From the NCBI GenBank assembly GCA_045651865.1, contig JAZRTC010000054.1:1-12911 (forward strand): DNA of 12,911 nucleotides, read 5' to 3'. The translations under genes and the position numbers were made by a program. The stretch's first letter is position 1. Each line of letters begins with the position of its first letter. This stretch comes from RGIG1959 sp045651865 (lineage in GTDB: Bacteria > Bacillota > Clostridia > Oscillospirales > Acutalibacteraceae). The notes beneath the pieces were generated by a model. That model searched no databases and was not told where the DNA came from. It saw nothing but the letters and a program-made list of their open reading frames with translations. Below are positions 1 through 8,310 of this stretch, piece by piece.

Positions 1-542
1 TGGGAACGGGTATGCGCGCTTCGTTGATGCTGCATTTGCCTGCTTTGCAGGATCGCGGTGCGATCCGTCAGCTTTCGGGAAATGTATCCAAACTCGGGTT
101 GACCATCCGCGGTGCTTACGGCGAAGGTTCCAAGTCGCATGGTGCGTTTTATCAGATGTCCAATCAGGTGACGCTTGGCATTTCCGAAACGGCGGCTATT
201 GAAAACCTGAATGGCATTGCTCAGCAGATCATGAAGCAGGAGCAAGCGGCAAGGGAACAGCTTTTGGAAAATTCCGCGTTTGAAGACCGCGTATGGCGTT
301 CATACGGCTTATTGAAATATGCACGCTCTGTTTCAAATGAAGAAGCATTAAACTTACTCTCCAATGTGCGTGTCGGTGTTGTGACGGGACTAATCAAAGA
401 GGTTTCGGTGGATACCGTGACAGCACTTGTCAGCGATATACATCCCGGATGTCTGATGTCTCAGGCGAACAAAGATCTGCCGCCTGAAGACCGCGACAGA
501 CTGCGCGCACAGACTATTCGGGATGTGCTCGGAAAGGAATGA
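1..542 (+). CDS. mcsB: McsB, protein arginine kinase (C-terminal part, 5' truncated by window edge)
   Basis: The reading frame is open from the first base (first whole codon at base 3), so the methionine at base 12 is internal and the true start lies upstream. The fragment matches the C-terminal half of the McsB branch of the ATP:guanido phosphotransferases, enzymes that phosphorylate arginines on proteins to mark them for ClpCP. Visible signs are the GTGMRASLMLHLPAL stretch at the very start, the YGEGSKSHGAFYQMSNQVTLG segment typical of the nucleotide-binding region, and near the C-terminus an RDRLRA sequence (bases 492-509). This fits the RDxxRA motif known from McsB as an allosteric phosphoarginine pocket and absent from creatine/arginine kinases. 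Its stop lies just before clpC, as in ctsR-mcsA-mcsB-clpC operons of Firmicutes; ctsR and mcsA would be upstream, outside the window. The identification is secure. Confidence 0.93.
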   Translation, partial: GTGMRASLMLHLPALQDRGAIRQLSGNVSKLGLTIRGAYGEGSKSHGAFYQMSNQVTLGISETAAIENLNGIAQQIMKQEQAAREQLLENSAFEDRVWRSYGLLKYARSVSNEEALNLLSNVRVGVVTGLIKEVSVDTVTALVSDIHPGCLMSQANKDLPPEDRDRLRAQTIRDVLGKE

Positions 543-547
543 GGTAT

Positions 548-2995
548 ATGTATCGTTTCAACGGTTTTACACAAAAAGCCAATACGGCTTTGAATTTTGC
601 TATAAAAGCCGCGCAGGAATTCGGTCATACCTATATCGGTACGGAGCATATCGTGCTCGGATTGTTGCACGAAGGAAGCGGCGTGGCGGTAACAGCACTG
701 AATGCCGCGGGGGTGCAGGCGGAAGAGTATGCACAGCGTATTCTTGCGGCAGAGCCTGCGGGATATCCTACACGGTTATCACCGGCTGATTTAACACCGC
801 GGTCCAAAAAAACGCTGGAGCTTGCCGTGATGGAAGCGGCAAGACTTCACTCGGGGTATGTCGGCACAGAGCATATATTACTGGCAGTGTTCCACGATCT
901 GTCAAGTGTAGCAATGCGCCTGCTTACTTCCATGAATGTGCGACCGGATGAAGTGGCGCAGAATATGATCGGGTCTGTCCAGCCGAATACCGATCCGCAG
1001 GAATATGGAAAATCACAGCCGGTTTCGTCGCATAGTAACAGCAAAACACCGACTCTCGATCAGTTCGGTCGCGATCTGACACAGCTTGCGCGTGAAGGGA
1101 AGATTGATCCTGTAATCGGTCGTGCAAAAGAAATTGATCGTGTGATTCAGGTGTTATCCCGCCGCACAAAGAACAACCCTTGTCTGATTGGTGAACCGGG
1201 TGTCGGTAAAACAGCGATAGCCGAAGGGCTTGCCCGTAAGGTGGCATCGGATGAAGTGCCCGAGCTTCTTCGCGGAAAACGCGTGGTCACACTGGATTTG
1301 ACAGGTATGGTAGCGGGCACCAAATATCGCGGCGATTTTGAGGAACGCATCAAAAATGCGATGGATGAGGTAATCAAAGCAGGGGATATTATCCTCTTTA
1401 TTGACGAGGTGCATACCATCATCGGTGCGGGTGCGGCAGAAGGTGCGGTGGATGCCGCGAATATTCTGAAGCCTTCGCTTGCACGCGGAGAACTTCAGAT
1501 CATCGGCGCAACCACGATTGAAGAATATCGTCGCCATATTGAGAAGGATGCCGCATTGGAGCGCCGTTTTCAGCCGATCACAGTCGGCGAACCGACCGAA
1601 GAAGAAGCAGTACAGATTCTGTTTGGTCTTCGCGATAAATATGAAGCGCATCACAAGGTCAAGATCACCGATGAAGCCATTACGGCGGCGGTAAAGCTGT
1701 CCTCTCGCTATATTGCCGATCGGTTTTTGCCTGATAAAGCCATCGATCTCATTGATGAGGCTGCTTCAAAGGTGCGTTTGCAAGCGTTTACACCGCCTGC
1801 TGATCTTCGTGCGATTGAGGAGAAGCTCAAAGAGCTTGGAGAGGAAAAGAAAGCGGCGGTCAATGAACAGGATTTTGAACGCGCGGCAACCTTGCGCGAT
1901 GAGGAACGCGAACTGCAAGCGCAGCTCAAGGAATTGGAAACACAGTTTCAGGACAAAAATTCCGGTATCACCGGACAGGTCGATGCGCAGGATATTGCAC
2001 AGATCGTATCCGATTGGGTCGGCATCCCTGTGACACAGCTGAGCGAAGAAGAAAGCACTCGCTTACTGAAAATGGAGAGTATTCTGCACGAACGGCTTGT
2101 CGGTCAGAAAGAAGCGGTCAGCGCCGTTTCGCGTGCCATTCGCCGCGGTCGTGTCGGGTTGAAAGATCCCAAACGACCGATCGGTTCGTTCATTTTCCTC
2201 GGACCGACGGGTGTCGGTAAAACCGAGCTGTGCAAAGCGCTTGCGCAGGTGATGTTCGGCGACCAAAACGCGATGATCCGTCTGGATATGTCCGAATATA
2301 TGGAAAAGCATACGGTGTCGCGTCTTGTCGGTTCGCCTCCGGGTTATGTCGGTTATGATGAGCGCGGTCAGCTTACCGAAAAGATCCGTCGCAAACCGTA
2401 TTCGGTGGTGCTGTTTGATGAAATTGAAAAAGCGCATCCCGATGTATTCAATATGCTTTTGCAGATTCTGGATGACGGTGTGTTGACCGATTCACAGGGT
2501 CGTCGGGTTGATTTTAAAAACACGATTATTATTATGACCTCGAATGTCGGTGCCCGTCGGTTGACCGAGCAGAGCGTATCGTTTGGATTCGGTGGCGGTT
2601 CAGCGGAAGACACCAATGAGGTTCGCGTGCGTGAGCAGGTGATTGCCGATCTGAAGCAGTTGTTTCGGCCTGAATTTATTAATCGGGTGGACGATATCAT
2701 CGTGTTTTCCAAGCTGACTCAGCCGCAGATTGAGGAAATTGCCGTGCGGATGCTGGAGTCCTTAAAGCGTCGTATGGCGGATCTGGATATGACAGTTCAA
2801 GTGACACAGGAAGCCGTGAAAGCGATTGCCGCACAAGGGTTTGATCCTGTTTACGGTGCGCGCCCGCTTCGCCGTGCCATTCAGTCGAAGATCGAAGATC
2901 CGCTGGCGGAAAAGATCCTGGAAGGCGCTGTTAAGGCAGGTGGGTGTGTTGTCGTGGATTATGCAGATGACACATTCACATTTACAACTTTATAA
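548..2995 (+). CDS. clpC: ClpC, Hsp100/AAA+ protein unfoldase of the ClpCP protease
   Basis: ATP-driven unfoldase that feeds substrates, including phosphoarginine-marked ones, to ClpP in the cytoplasm. From the chosen start it has 815 residues, close to B. subtilis ClpC (about 810). Order: two Clp_N repeats (about 8-60 and 85-140), NBD1 with Walker A GEPGVGKT (215-222) and Walker B ILFIDE (282-287), a short middle coiled coil with a UVR-type motif (about 424-460), NBD2 with Walker A GPTGVGKT (552-559), Walker B VVLFDE (620-625), a ClpP-docking type loop FGF (679-681) and sensor 2 GARPLRR (770-776). Glu33 and Glu108 in the two GTEH motifs correspond to the phosphoarginine-binding glutamates of B. 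subtilis ClpC. An ATG at 539 overlaps the mcsB stop, but it sits on the AAGGA Shine-Dalgarno (534-538). ATG 548 is correctly spaced from that sequence and gives the usual ClpC N-terminus, so I prefer it. Confidence 0.97.
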   Translation: MYRFNGFTQKANTALNFAIKAAQEFGHTYIGTEHIVLGLLHEGSGVAVTALNAAGVQAEEYAQRILAAEPAGYPTRLSPADLTPRSKKTLELAVMEAARLHSGYVGTEHILLAVFHDLSSVAMRLLTSMNVRPDEVAQNMIGSVQPNTDPQEYGKSQPVSSHSNSKTPTLDQFGRDLTQLAREGKIDPVIGRAKEIDRVIQVLSRRTKNNPCLIGEPGVGKTAIAEGLARKVASDEVPELLRGKRVVTLDLTGMVAGTKYRGDFEERIKNAMDEVIKAGDIILFIDEVHTIIGAGAAEGAVDAANILKPSLARGELQIIGATTIEEYRRHIEKDAALERRFQPITVGEPTEEEAVQILFGLRDKYEAHHKVKITDEAITAAVKLSSRYIADRFLPDKAIDLIDEAASKVRLQAFTPPADLRAIEEKLKELGEEKKAAVNEQDFERAATLRDEERELQAQLKELETQFQDKNSGITGQVDAQDIAQIVSDWVGIPVTQLSEEESTRLLKMESILHERLVGQKEAVSAVSRAIRRGRVGLKDPKRPIGSFIFLGPTGVGKTELCKALAQVMFGDQNAMIRLDMSEYMEKHTVSRLVGSPPGYVGYDERGQLTEKIRRKPYSVVLFDEIEKAHPDVFNMLLQILDDGVLTDSQGRRVDFKNTIIIMTSNVGARRLTEQSVSFGFGGGSAEDTNEVRVREQVIADLKQLFRPEFINRVDDIIVFSKLTQPQIEEIAVRMLESLKRRMADLDMTVQVTQEAVKAIAAQGFDPVYGARPLRRAIQSKIEDPLAEKILEGAVKAGGCVVVDYADDTFTFTTL

Positions 2996-3008
2996 ACTGT
3001 CTTTGAAA

Positions 3009-3040
3009 ACGCGATCGTGAATTTCACGGTCGCGTTTTTT
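3009..3040 (+). terminator. Rho-independent terminator after clpC
   Basis: A 12-bp stem (3009-3020 with 3024-3035, one G-U pair) closes a 3-nt loop and is followed by a T run (3035-3040). It lies 14 nt after the clpC stop and upstream of the ligA promoter, so it separates the mcsB-clpC unit from ligA. The stem is flanked by A residues on the left, so it may also work weakly from the other side. Confidence 0.9.
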
Positions 3041-3051
3041 GTGAAAATGGC

Positions 3052-3080
3052 TTGTGAAGCGAGGGCGATTGTGATATAAT
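3052..3080 (+). promoter_or_regulatory. Sigma-A type promoter for the ligA unit
   Basis: The -35 TTGTGA (3052-3057) and -10 TATAAT (3075-3080) are separated by exactly 17 bp, and a TG one base before the -10 (3072-3073) makes it an extended -10. It lies between the clpC terminator and the ligA ribosome binding site, so ligA and the two genes after it probably form one transcript from here. Confidence 0.85.
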
Positions 3081-3115
3081 AAATAAAATACAGATTATGT
3101 GTCGGAGTGAAGGCT

Positions 3116-5095
3116 ATGGATTTTGATGCAGCAAAAAATCGTATAGAAAAATTGCGTGCGATCATCGATTATCACAGTGATCGGTATTATAATCAGGATG
3201 CGCCGGAAATTGAAGATGATGAGTTTGACGCACTCACACGCGAGCTGAAAAAGCTTGAAGAACAATATCCCGAACTGATTACGCCCGATTCCTATACACA
3301 ACGGGTTCACGGCGCTGTATCGGCGTTGTTCACACCGGTTACTCATGAAGTTCCGCTCCAAAGCTTACAGGATGTGTTTTCGGAGGAAGAATTATTGGCG
3401 TTTGACCGCCGCGTACGCGAAACGGTTGCATCGCCTGTGTATGTTGTAGAGCCGAAAATTGACGGGTTATCGGTTGCGGTTGAGTATGTGAACGGCAAGC
3501 TTGTGCGCGGTGCCACGCGCGGTACAGGTGAGGTGGGTGAAGATATTACCGCCAACCTGTTACAGATTCGCTGTATTCCTCACACTCTGAAAACGGCCTT
3601 GCCGCGTGTGATTGTGCGCGGCGAGGTGTACATGTCTCGCGATACATTCGCAAGGCTCGTTGCCGTGCAGGAGGAAAACGGCGAAAAGCTGTTCAAAAAC
3701 CCGCGCAATGCGGCGGCAGGCTCGCTCCGGCAAAAGGATCCGTCGGTTACAAAAAAACGCGAACTGGATATGTTTGCGTTTAATTTACAGCTTGTGGAAG
3801 GCGCGGACATCCACTCACATGTTCAGTCAATCGATCTGATGCGTGAGCTGGGTATTCCCGTGATCCCGACAGCTTTTACGGCCAATACAATCGAAGAAGC
3901 AATTGAGGAAGTGCGACGGCTTGGCGATGCGCGCGCGTCTTTGTCGTTCGATATGGATGGCGCTGTGATCAAAGTAGATGATTTTTCGCATCGTGACCAA
4001 CTCGGTACGACGGGGAAATATCCGAAATGGGCGGTTGCTTTCAAATACCCGCCCGAGGAAAAGCAGACGACACTGCTGGATGTGGAGTTTCAGGTCGGCA
4101 GAACGGGCGTTGTAACGCCGATCGGTGTGTTTGAACCTGTGACACTGGCAGGCACTACGGTCAGTCGCGCCACACTTCACAATGCGGATTTCATTGCGGA
4201 AAAAGGCTTGTGCTTAGGTGATACGGTTGTGTTGCGCAAGGCAGGTGAGATCATTCCCGAGGTCGTTCGTGTGCTTGCGCACAGCGATACAGCGGCATCG
4301 GTTGTATATCCGACAGTTTGCCCATCCTGCGGTGAAGGATTGGAACGCGATGAGGGAGAAGCGGCAATTCGTTGCAACAATCCCGATTGCCCCGCTCAGC
4401 GCATCCGCAATCTGGTACATTTCGCTTCACGGGATGCGATGGATATTGAGGGACTCGGACCTGCTGTTGTCGAATTATTGGTCGAAAACGGCATTGTGAG
4501 TCATCCTTATGATTTGTATGACTTGCCGCTTGATCGTGTAGCGGCACTCGATAGAATGGGCGAAACCTCGGCACGGAATCTGGTGGCGGCGATTGAACAG
4601 TCGAAGACGAATGAACTTGCCCGCGTGGTGTATGCGCTCGGCATCCGTCACATCGGACAGAAAGCGGCAAAATTGCTTGCGGTTCATTTTGGGTCGATGG
4701 ACGCGATCGTTGACGCGACGGTGGAGCAAATGAGTGAGATTGACGGCTTCGGCGCAGTGATGGCGCAGAGTGTGGTGGATTTCTTTGCAAGACCGTCTTC
4801 GCGCGAGCTTGTTGACCGCTTACGAGAAGCAGGCGTCAACATGGTTGATACCACCGAGAAAGCTGATGACCGCTTTGCGGGAATGACTTTTGTATTGACG
4901 GGAACCTTGCCGACGATGACCCGCTCTGAGGCGAGCGAGTTGATTGAGCGATACGGCGGTAAAACCTCTTCGAGTGTATCCAAAAAGACCTCGGTTGTTC
5001 TTGCGGGCGAGGATGCGGGCAGTAAGCTTGTCAAAGCCCAACAACTTGGTGTACGGATCATAGATGAAGCGGAATTTTTGACAATGCTCGAATAA
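3116..5095 (+). CDS. ligA: NAD(+)-dependent DNA ligase
   Basis: Seals nicks in duplex DNA during replication and repair, using NAD+ as adenylate donor. The 659 residues match the usual bacterial LigA length. Domain Ia is at the N-terminus with the YHSDRYYNQDAPEIEDDEFD nicotinamide-binding region. The adenylation motif EPKIDG puts the catalytic lysine at K114. An OB fold follows, then a Cys4 zinc finger (C402, C405, C420, C425), helix-hairpin-helix repeats (about 430-570) and a C-terminal BRCT domain (about 583-659) starting at DDRFAGMTFVLTG. All expected parts are intact. A GTG at 3107 is in frame but lies within the GGAG Shine-Dalgarno (3104-3107). ATG 3116, 8 nt downstream of it, is the better start. 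In many Firmicutes ligA follows pcrA; here it follows the clpC terminator and has its own promoter. Confidence 0.97.
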   Translation: MDFDAAKNRIEKLRAIIDYHSDRYYNQDAPEIEDDEFDALTRELKKLEEQYPELITPDSYTQRVHGAVSALFTPVTHEVPLQSLQDVFSEEELLAFDRRVRETVASPVYVVEPKIDGLSVAVEYVNGKLVRGATRGTGEVGEDITANLLQIRCIPHTLKTALPRVIVRGEVYMSRDTFARLVAVQEENGEKLFKNPRNAAAGSLRQKDPSVTKKRELDMFAFNLQLVEGADIHSHVQSIDLMRELGIPVIPTAFTANTIEEAIEEVRRLGDARASLSFDMDGAVIKVDDFSHRDQLGTTGKYPKWAVAFKYPPEEKQTTLLDVEFQVGRTGVVTPIGVFEPVTLAGTTVSRATLHNADFIAEKGLCLGDTVVLRKAGEIIPEVVRVLAHSDTAASVVYPTVCPSCGEGLERDEGEAAIRCNNPDCPAQRIRNLVHFASRDAMDIEGLGPAVVELLVENGIVSHPYDLYDLPLDRVAALDRMGETSARNLVAAIEQSKTNELARVVYALGIRHIGQKAAKLLAVHFGSMDAIVDATVEQMSEIDGFGAVMAQSVVDFFARPSSRELVDRLREAGVNMVDTTEKADDRFAGMTFVLTGTLPTMTRSEASELIERYGGKTSSSVSKKTSVVLAGEDAGSKLVKAQQLGVRIIDEAEFLTMLE

Positions 5096-5108
5096 GGAGG
5101 AGTTTTAT

Positions 5109-6344
5109 ATGACAGCAGAACGATTGGCGCAGGTGCTCGGTATTGACGAATGGCCTGCAGAATATATGGGACTGCTTGAGCGTTTTCAGGAGGAATGGGA
5201 CACTGTTCGCACACTTCCGTTGCTGGATGTTGACGAGCTTCATGAGCTTGCAGAGGAAGGTTTTGTAGCAAAAGAATGCTTTGAAGATGTGTTTGTCTGC
5301 CTTGAAAAAATTGCGGCGGATGAAGAATTGCACTTTGCATTTCAGTTGCTCTTTTATGTGCTTTGCGTGTATCGTCTGCCGAGCGAAAATGAGTTTTATA
5401 AAGAACCTGTACCGCCTTCTCTTGAGGAGTACCGCTTCACATTTGCATTGACGCTCCTTATTAAAATTCTGATGAACGGCGTCAAAAAGGCACGGGAGCG
5501 CGGCATCCCCGAAGAGCTGATTGCACAGCACAAGGGCGCGGCAAACGGCGATCGTCTGGATGGTACGGGTCCGTTTGGTGCGCCGAATATGTTTCATTGG
5601 CGCACGGTGTGCGCATTTGCGACGATGTATTCGCTTGGTGCGTTCCGCTATGAACCCGAGCGCGTGCCGCCCGGCTACCGTATGCTTCGCCGTAAAGCGG
5701 ACGGCAAATTGCTGATGCTGTATACTGCGGCGCGGGATATCGACGAATTCGGTCAGTTTGCATGGTCAGCGGAAATGGTGCGCTTTACAACAAAGGAGGC
5801 AAGCGGAAAGCTTGACGGTTCGGTGATCACTCCCGACGGTCGTCTGACCGATCGCTATGTGTCGCTCTCCGAGGAGGAGTGGGAGGTAGCGTTTGACGGT
5901 GGTGATACTGCGCTGAGCTTCCATATTCCTCCCGATATCCCGTATAATGTTGACAATGCCGCGGATTCGTTCCGTCAGGCGGCGGTGTTTTTCGGTCAAT
6001 ATTATCCCGATATGCATGTGAAATCGATTCAAAGCTACTCGTGGCTGTACAGTCCTCAGCTTGTGGAGATGCTGCCCGAAACAAGCGGCATCAACCGCTT
6101 TAACCGTGAATTGTACTTAGCGCCCGTGCCGTCGGGACCTGACGGATTCTATTCGTTTGTGTTCAAGACCGATGCGGGAAGCTTTGATCTTGAAACGGTT
6201 GAAACAAATACCTCGCTCAAGCGCGGTTTTGTTTCCTTTGTGAAAAACGGCGGTCGTGTACATAACGGTTTTATGTACCTTCCCGCTGCAGATGTGCAAC
6301 GCTTTGACGCAAATGCACATAATCTTTATGCAACCGATATCTAA
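5109..6344 (+). CDS. Putative acyltransferase-like protein (NAT_N / GNAT-like C-terminal family)
   Basis: A 411-residue soluble protein with no signal peptide or membrane segment, so probably cytoplasmic. It starts at ATG 5109 after a strong AAGGAGG (5094-5100), 13 nt past the ligA stop, and is followed 10 nt later by the ABC-F gene. The N-terminal third is acidic and helix-rich. The C-terminal half contains FHIPPDIPYNVDNAADSFRQ, then AAVFFGQYYPD, SWLYSPQLVEMLPETSGINRF and a closing FVKNGGRVHNGF. From memory this pattern (HIP, DSF-x-x-A-x-x-FF, SWL-x-x-P-x-L, S-x-I-x-x-F) resembles the 'acyltransferase domain-containing protein' family of Firmicutes with a GNAT-like C-terminal domain. Members have no well-established substrate that I know of. 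The gene being real is near certain; the family call is tentative and the function unknown. Confidence 0.6.
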   Translation: MTAERLAQVLGIDEWPAEYMGLLERFQEEWDTVRTLPLLDVDELHELAEEGFVAKECFEDVFVCLEKIAADEELHFAFQLLFYVLCVYRLPSENEFYKEPVPPSLEEYRFTFALTLLIKILMNGVKKARERGIPEELIAQHKGAANGDRLDGTGPFGAPNMFHWRTVCAFATMYSLGAFRYEPERVPPGYRMLRRKADGKLLMLYTAARDIDEFGQFAWSAEMVRFTTKEASGKLDGSVITPDGRLTDRYVSLSEEEWEVAFDGGDTALSFHIPPDIPYNVDNAADSFRQAAVFFGQYYPDMHVKSIQSYSWLYSPQLVEMLPETSGINRFNRELYLAPVPSGPDGFYSFVFKTDAGSFDLETVETNTSLKRGFVSFVKNGGRVHNGFMYLPAADVQRFDANAHNLYATDI

Positions 6345-6354
6345 GGAGTGAAGA

Positions 6355-8274
6355 ATGATGCCGCTTCTCAGCGCCCATCATTTAAGTAAATATTTCGGTG
6401 AACGAACGCTGTTTCGCGATGTCAGCTTCGATGTAGAGGAGAAAAGCCGTGTCGGTCTTGTCGGCGCAAACGGGTGCGGCAAAACGACATTGTTTCATAT
6501 CCTGACAGGGGATGTCACCGCGGATGAAGGACAGGTTGTCAAACTGAAATCGGCGCGCATCGGCTATATGCAGCAGCATATGAGCGGTGATGCGACGGTA
6601 TCGCTGTTTGAGGATGTTCTGGCGGTGTTTACGCCGTTGATCGCCATGGAAAAGGAATTGGAAGCACAGCTTGATAAGCTGTCCGATCCTGTGTTTGCAG
6701 AGGATGTGCGCCTGATTGAGGAACACAGCCGACTTCGTGAACGGTTTGAGGCGGAAGGTGGTCTGTATTTCCGTGCCCGCGTGCGTTCGGCGCTTCTCGG
6801 TCTTGGCTTTTCCGAGCAGGATTTGTCGCGAACAATGGATACCTTCAGCGGCGGTCAACGCTCCAAAGCCGCAATGGCGCGCTTGCTTTTATCCGACAGC
6901 AATCTGTTGCTTCTGGATGAGCCGACCAACCATCTGGATATTGCGGCGGTGGAATGGCTCGAGAGCTTTTTAAGCGATTATCGCGGTGCCATGATCGTGA
7001 TTTCGCATGACCGCTATTTTCTGGATCGCGTGACCAATAAAACGATGGAACTTGCCAATGGTCGTCTCTATGTTACGAATGGCAACTATTCCGCTCACAA
7101 AGAAAAGCGGCAACAGGACATGGAGATCGAGCGCAAGCATTATGTTCACGCTCAGCGCGAAATCCGCCGTATTGAGGATAATATTACGCTTCTTAAGCAA
7201 TGGAACCGCGAAAAGAGTATCCGTGCGGCGGAAAGCCGTGAAAAACGCGTGGAACGATTAAAAGCGGAGTTGGTTGTGCCGGAAGATGAACTGGCATCTA
7301 TTCGCTTTGATTTTACTGCTGAGAAAACCAGCGGCAACGAAGTGATCGAGGCGGGAGAGCTGGCAAAATCCTTTGGCGAAAAAACGCTTTTTGCGAATGT
7401 GGATCTGCATTTGCGCCGTGGGGAGCGTGTGTTTTTGTATGGTCCCAACGGTTGCGGCAAAACTACCTTACTGAAGATCATCAATGGTTTACTGCAGGCG
7501 GATCGCGGTTTTGTGCGGCTCGGATCCAATGTGTCAATCGGGTATTACGATCAGACCCAGAGTGGTCTTTGTGACGAGAAAATGGCGATTGACGAGCTGT
7601 GGGACTGCTATCCGCAAATGACGCAGACACAGATCCGCAGTGCCATGGCGGCGTTTTTGTTCCGCGGGGATGATGTATTCAAGCCTGTCGGACTTTTAAG
7701 CGGCGGAGAGCGCGCAAGGTTACTTCTTCTGAAGTTAATGCTGGCAGGCGGTAATCTGTTGCTTTTGGACGAACCGACCAACCATCTGGATATTGCGTCC
7801 CGCGAAGCTCTTGAAGAGGCGCTTTCAGGGTATGACGGCACCATGCTGATTGTATCGCACGACCGCTATTTCATTAACCGTATGGCGCGTCGGATGATTT
7901 ATCTGACGCCGCATGGTACGGTTTCGGTTGAAGGCGGCTATGATGCCCTCTGTGAACGCCTGGAACGCGATAAAAAGCGTCAAACGGTGACAGAAGAACC
8001 TGCAAAACCAAAAGCGGCAGGAGGCTCGCAAAAACGCGAAAACGCTGAGCTCAGGCGAAAGACCAGTGCGCAGTTGCGCCTTGTGGAGCAACAGATCGCA
8101 CAGCTTGAAGAAGAAGCGGCATCCGCAAAGGATCAGCTGTCGTTGCCTGAAACGGCGGCAAACTTTGAAATGGTAATGGAACTTTCCAAAATCGTTGAAG
8201 ACTGCGATGAGCAACTTCTGGAACTGATGGAACAATGGGAAGAGTTGCAAACGATTCTTGAGAATATAACATAA
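6355..8274 (+). CDS. ABC-F family ATPase (YdiF/Uup-like translation factor)
   Basis: A cytoplasmic protein with two ABC ATPase domains in one chain and no membrane segments, which defines ABC-F proteins; these bind the ribosomal E site. NBD1: Walker A GANGCGKT (37-44), signature FSGGQ (164-168), Walker B LLLLDEPTNHLD (184-195). A charged helical linker of the P-site-tRNA-interaction type covers about 235-315. NBD2: Walker A GPNGCGKT (363-370), signature LSGGE (448-452), Walker B LLLLDEPTNHLD (468-479). A charged coiled-coil C-terminal extension (about 555-639) and the 639-residue length fit YdiF/Uup-type housekeeping members better than the antibiotic-protection branch. ATG occurs at both 6355 and 6358; the AAGGAG (6343-6348) fits either. 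Last gene of the ligA unit, ending at a strong terminator. The ABC-F assignment is firm, the subfamily less so. Confidence 0.93.
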   Translation: MMPLLSAHHLSKYFGERTLFRDVSFDVEEKSRVGLVGANGCGKTTLFHILTGDVTADEGQVVKLKSARIGYMQQHMSGDATVSLFEDVLAVFTPLIAMEKELEAQLDKLSDPVFAEDVRLIEEHSRLRERFEAEGGLYFRARVRSALLGLGFSEQDLSRTMDTFSGGQRSKAAMARLLLSDSNLLLLDEPTNHLDIAAVEWLESFLSDYRGAMIVISHDRYFLDRVTNKTMELANGRLYVTNGNYSAHKEKRQQDMEIERKHYVHAQREIRRIEDNITLLKQWNREKSIRAAESREKRVERLKAELVVPEDELASIRFDFTAEKTSGNEVIEAGELAKSFGEKTLFANVDLHLRRGERVFLYGPNGCGKTTLLKIINGLLQADRGFVRLGSNVSIGYYDQTQSGLCDEKMAIDELWDCYPQMTQTQIRSAMAAFLFRGDDVFKPVGLLSGGERARLLLLKLMLAGGNLLLLDEPTNHLDIASREALEEALSGYDGTMLIVSHDRYFINRMARRMIYLTPHGTVSVEGGYDALCERLERDKKRQTVTEEPAKPKAAGGSQKRENAELRRKTSAQLRLVEQQIAQLEEEAASAKDQLSLPETAANFEMVMELSKIVEDCDEQLLELMEQWEELQTILENIT

Positions 8275-8309
8275 AAAGAGACCCGATCATCCGATCGGGT
8301 CTCTTTTTT
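8275..8309. terminator. Bidirectional terminator between the ABC-F gene and the converging CHAP-dockerin gene
   Basis: A near-perfect hairpin with arms at about 8275-8288 and 8293-8307, a 4-nt loop (8289-8292), an A run on the left and a T run on the right (8304-8309). It begins right after the stop of the plus-strand gene and ends right at the stop of the minus-strand gene (8311), so it can end transcription from both sides. Confidence 0.92.
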
Positions 8310-8310
8310 A

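Noticed and set aside
539..541. ATG overlapping the mcsB stop as the clpC start
   Set aside because: The AAGGA sequence lies directly against it, too close to serve it, while ATG 548 is properly spaced and gives the normal ClpC N-terminus.
4251..5340. Open frames on the minus strand opposite ligA and the start of the 411-residue gene
   Set aside because: No ribosome binding site and low-complexity products without domains; the plus-strand ligA is unambiguous.
6355..8274. Antibiotic-resistance ABC-F protein
   Set aside because: Length, linker and charged C-terminal coiled coil fit housekeeping YdiF/Uup-type proteins, and the gene sits in a ligA unit with no sign of mobility.
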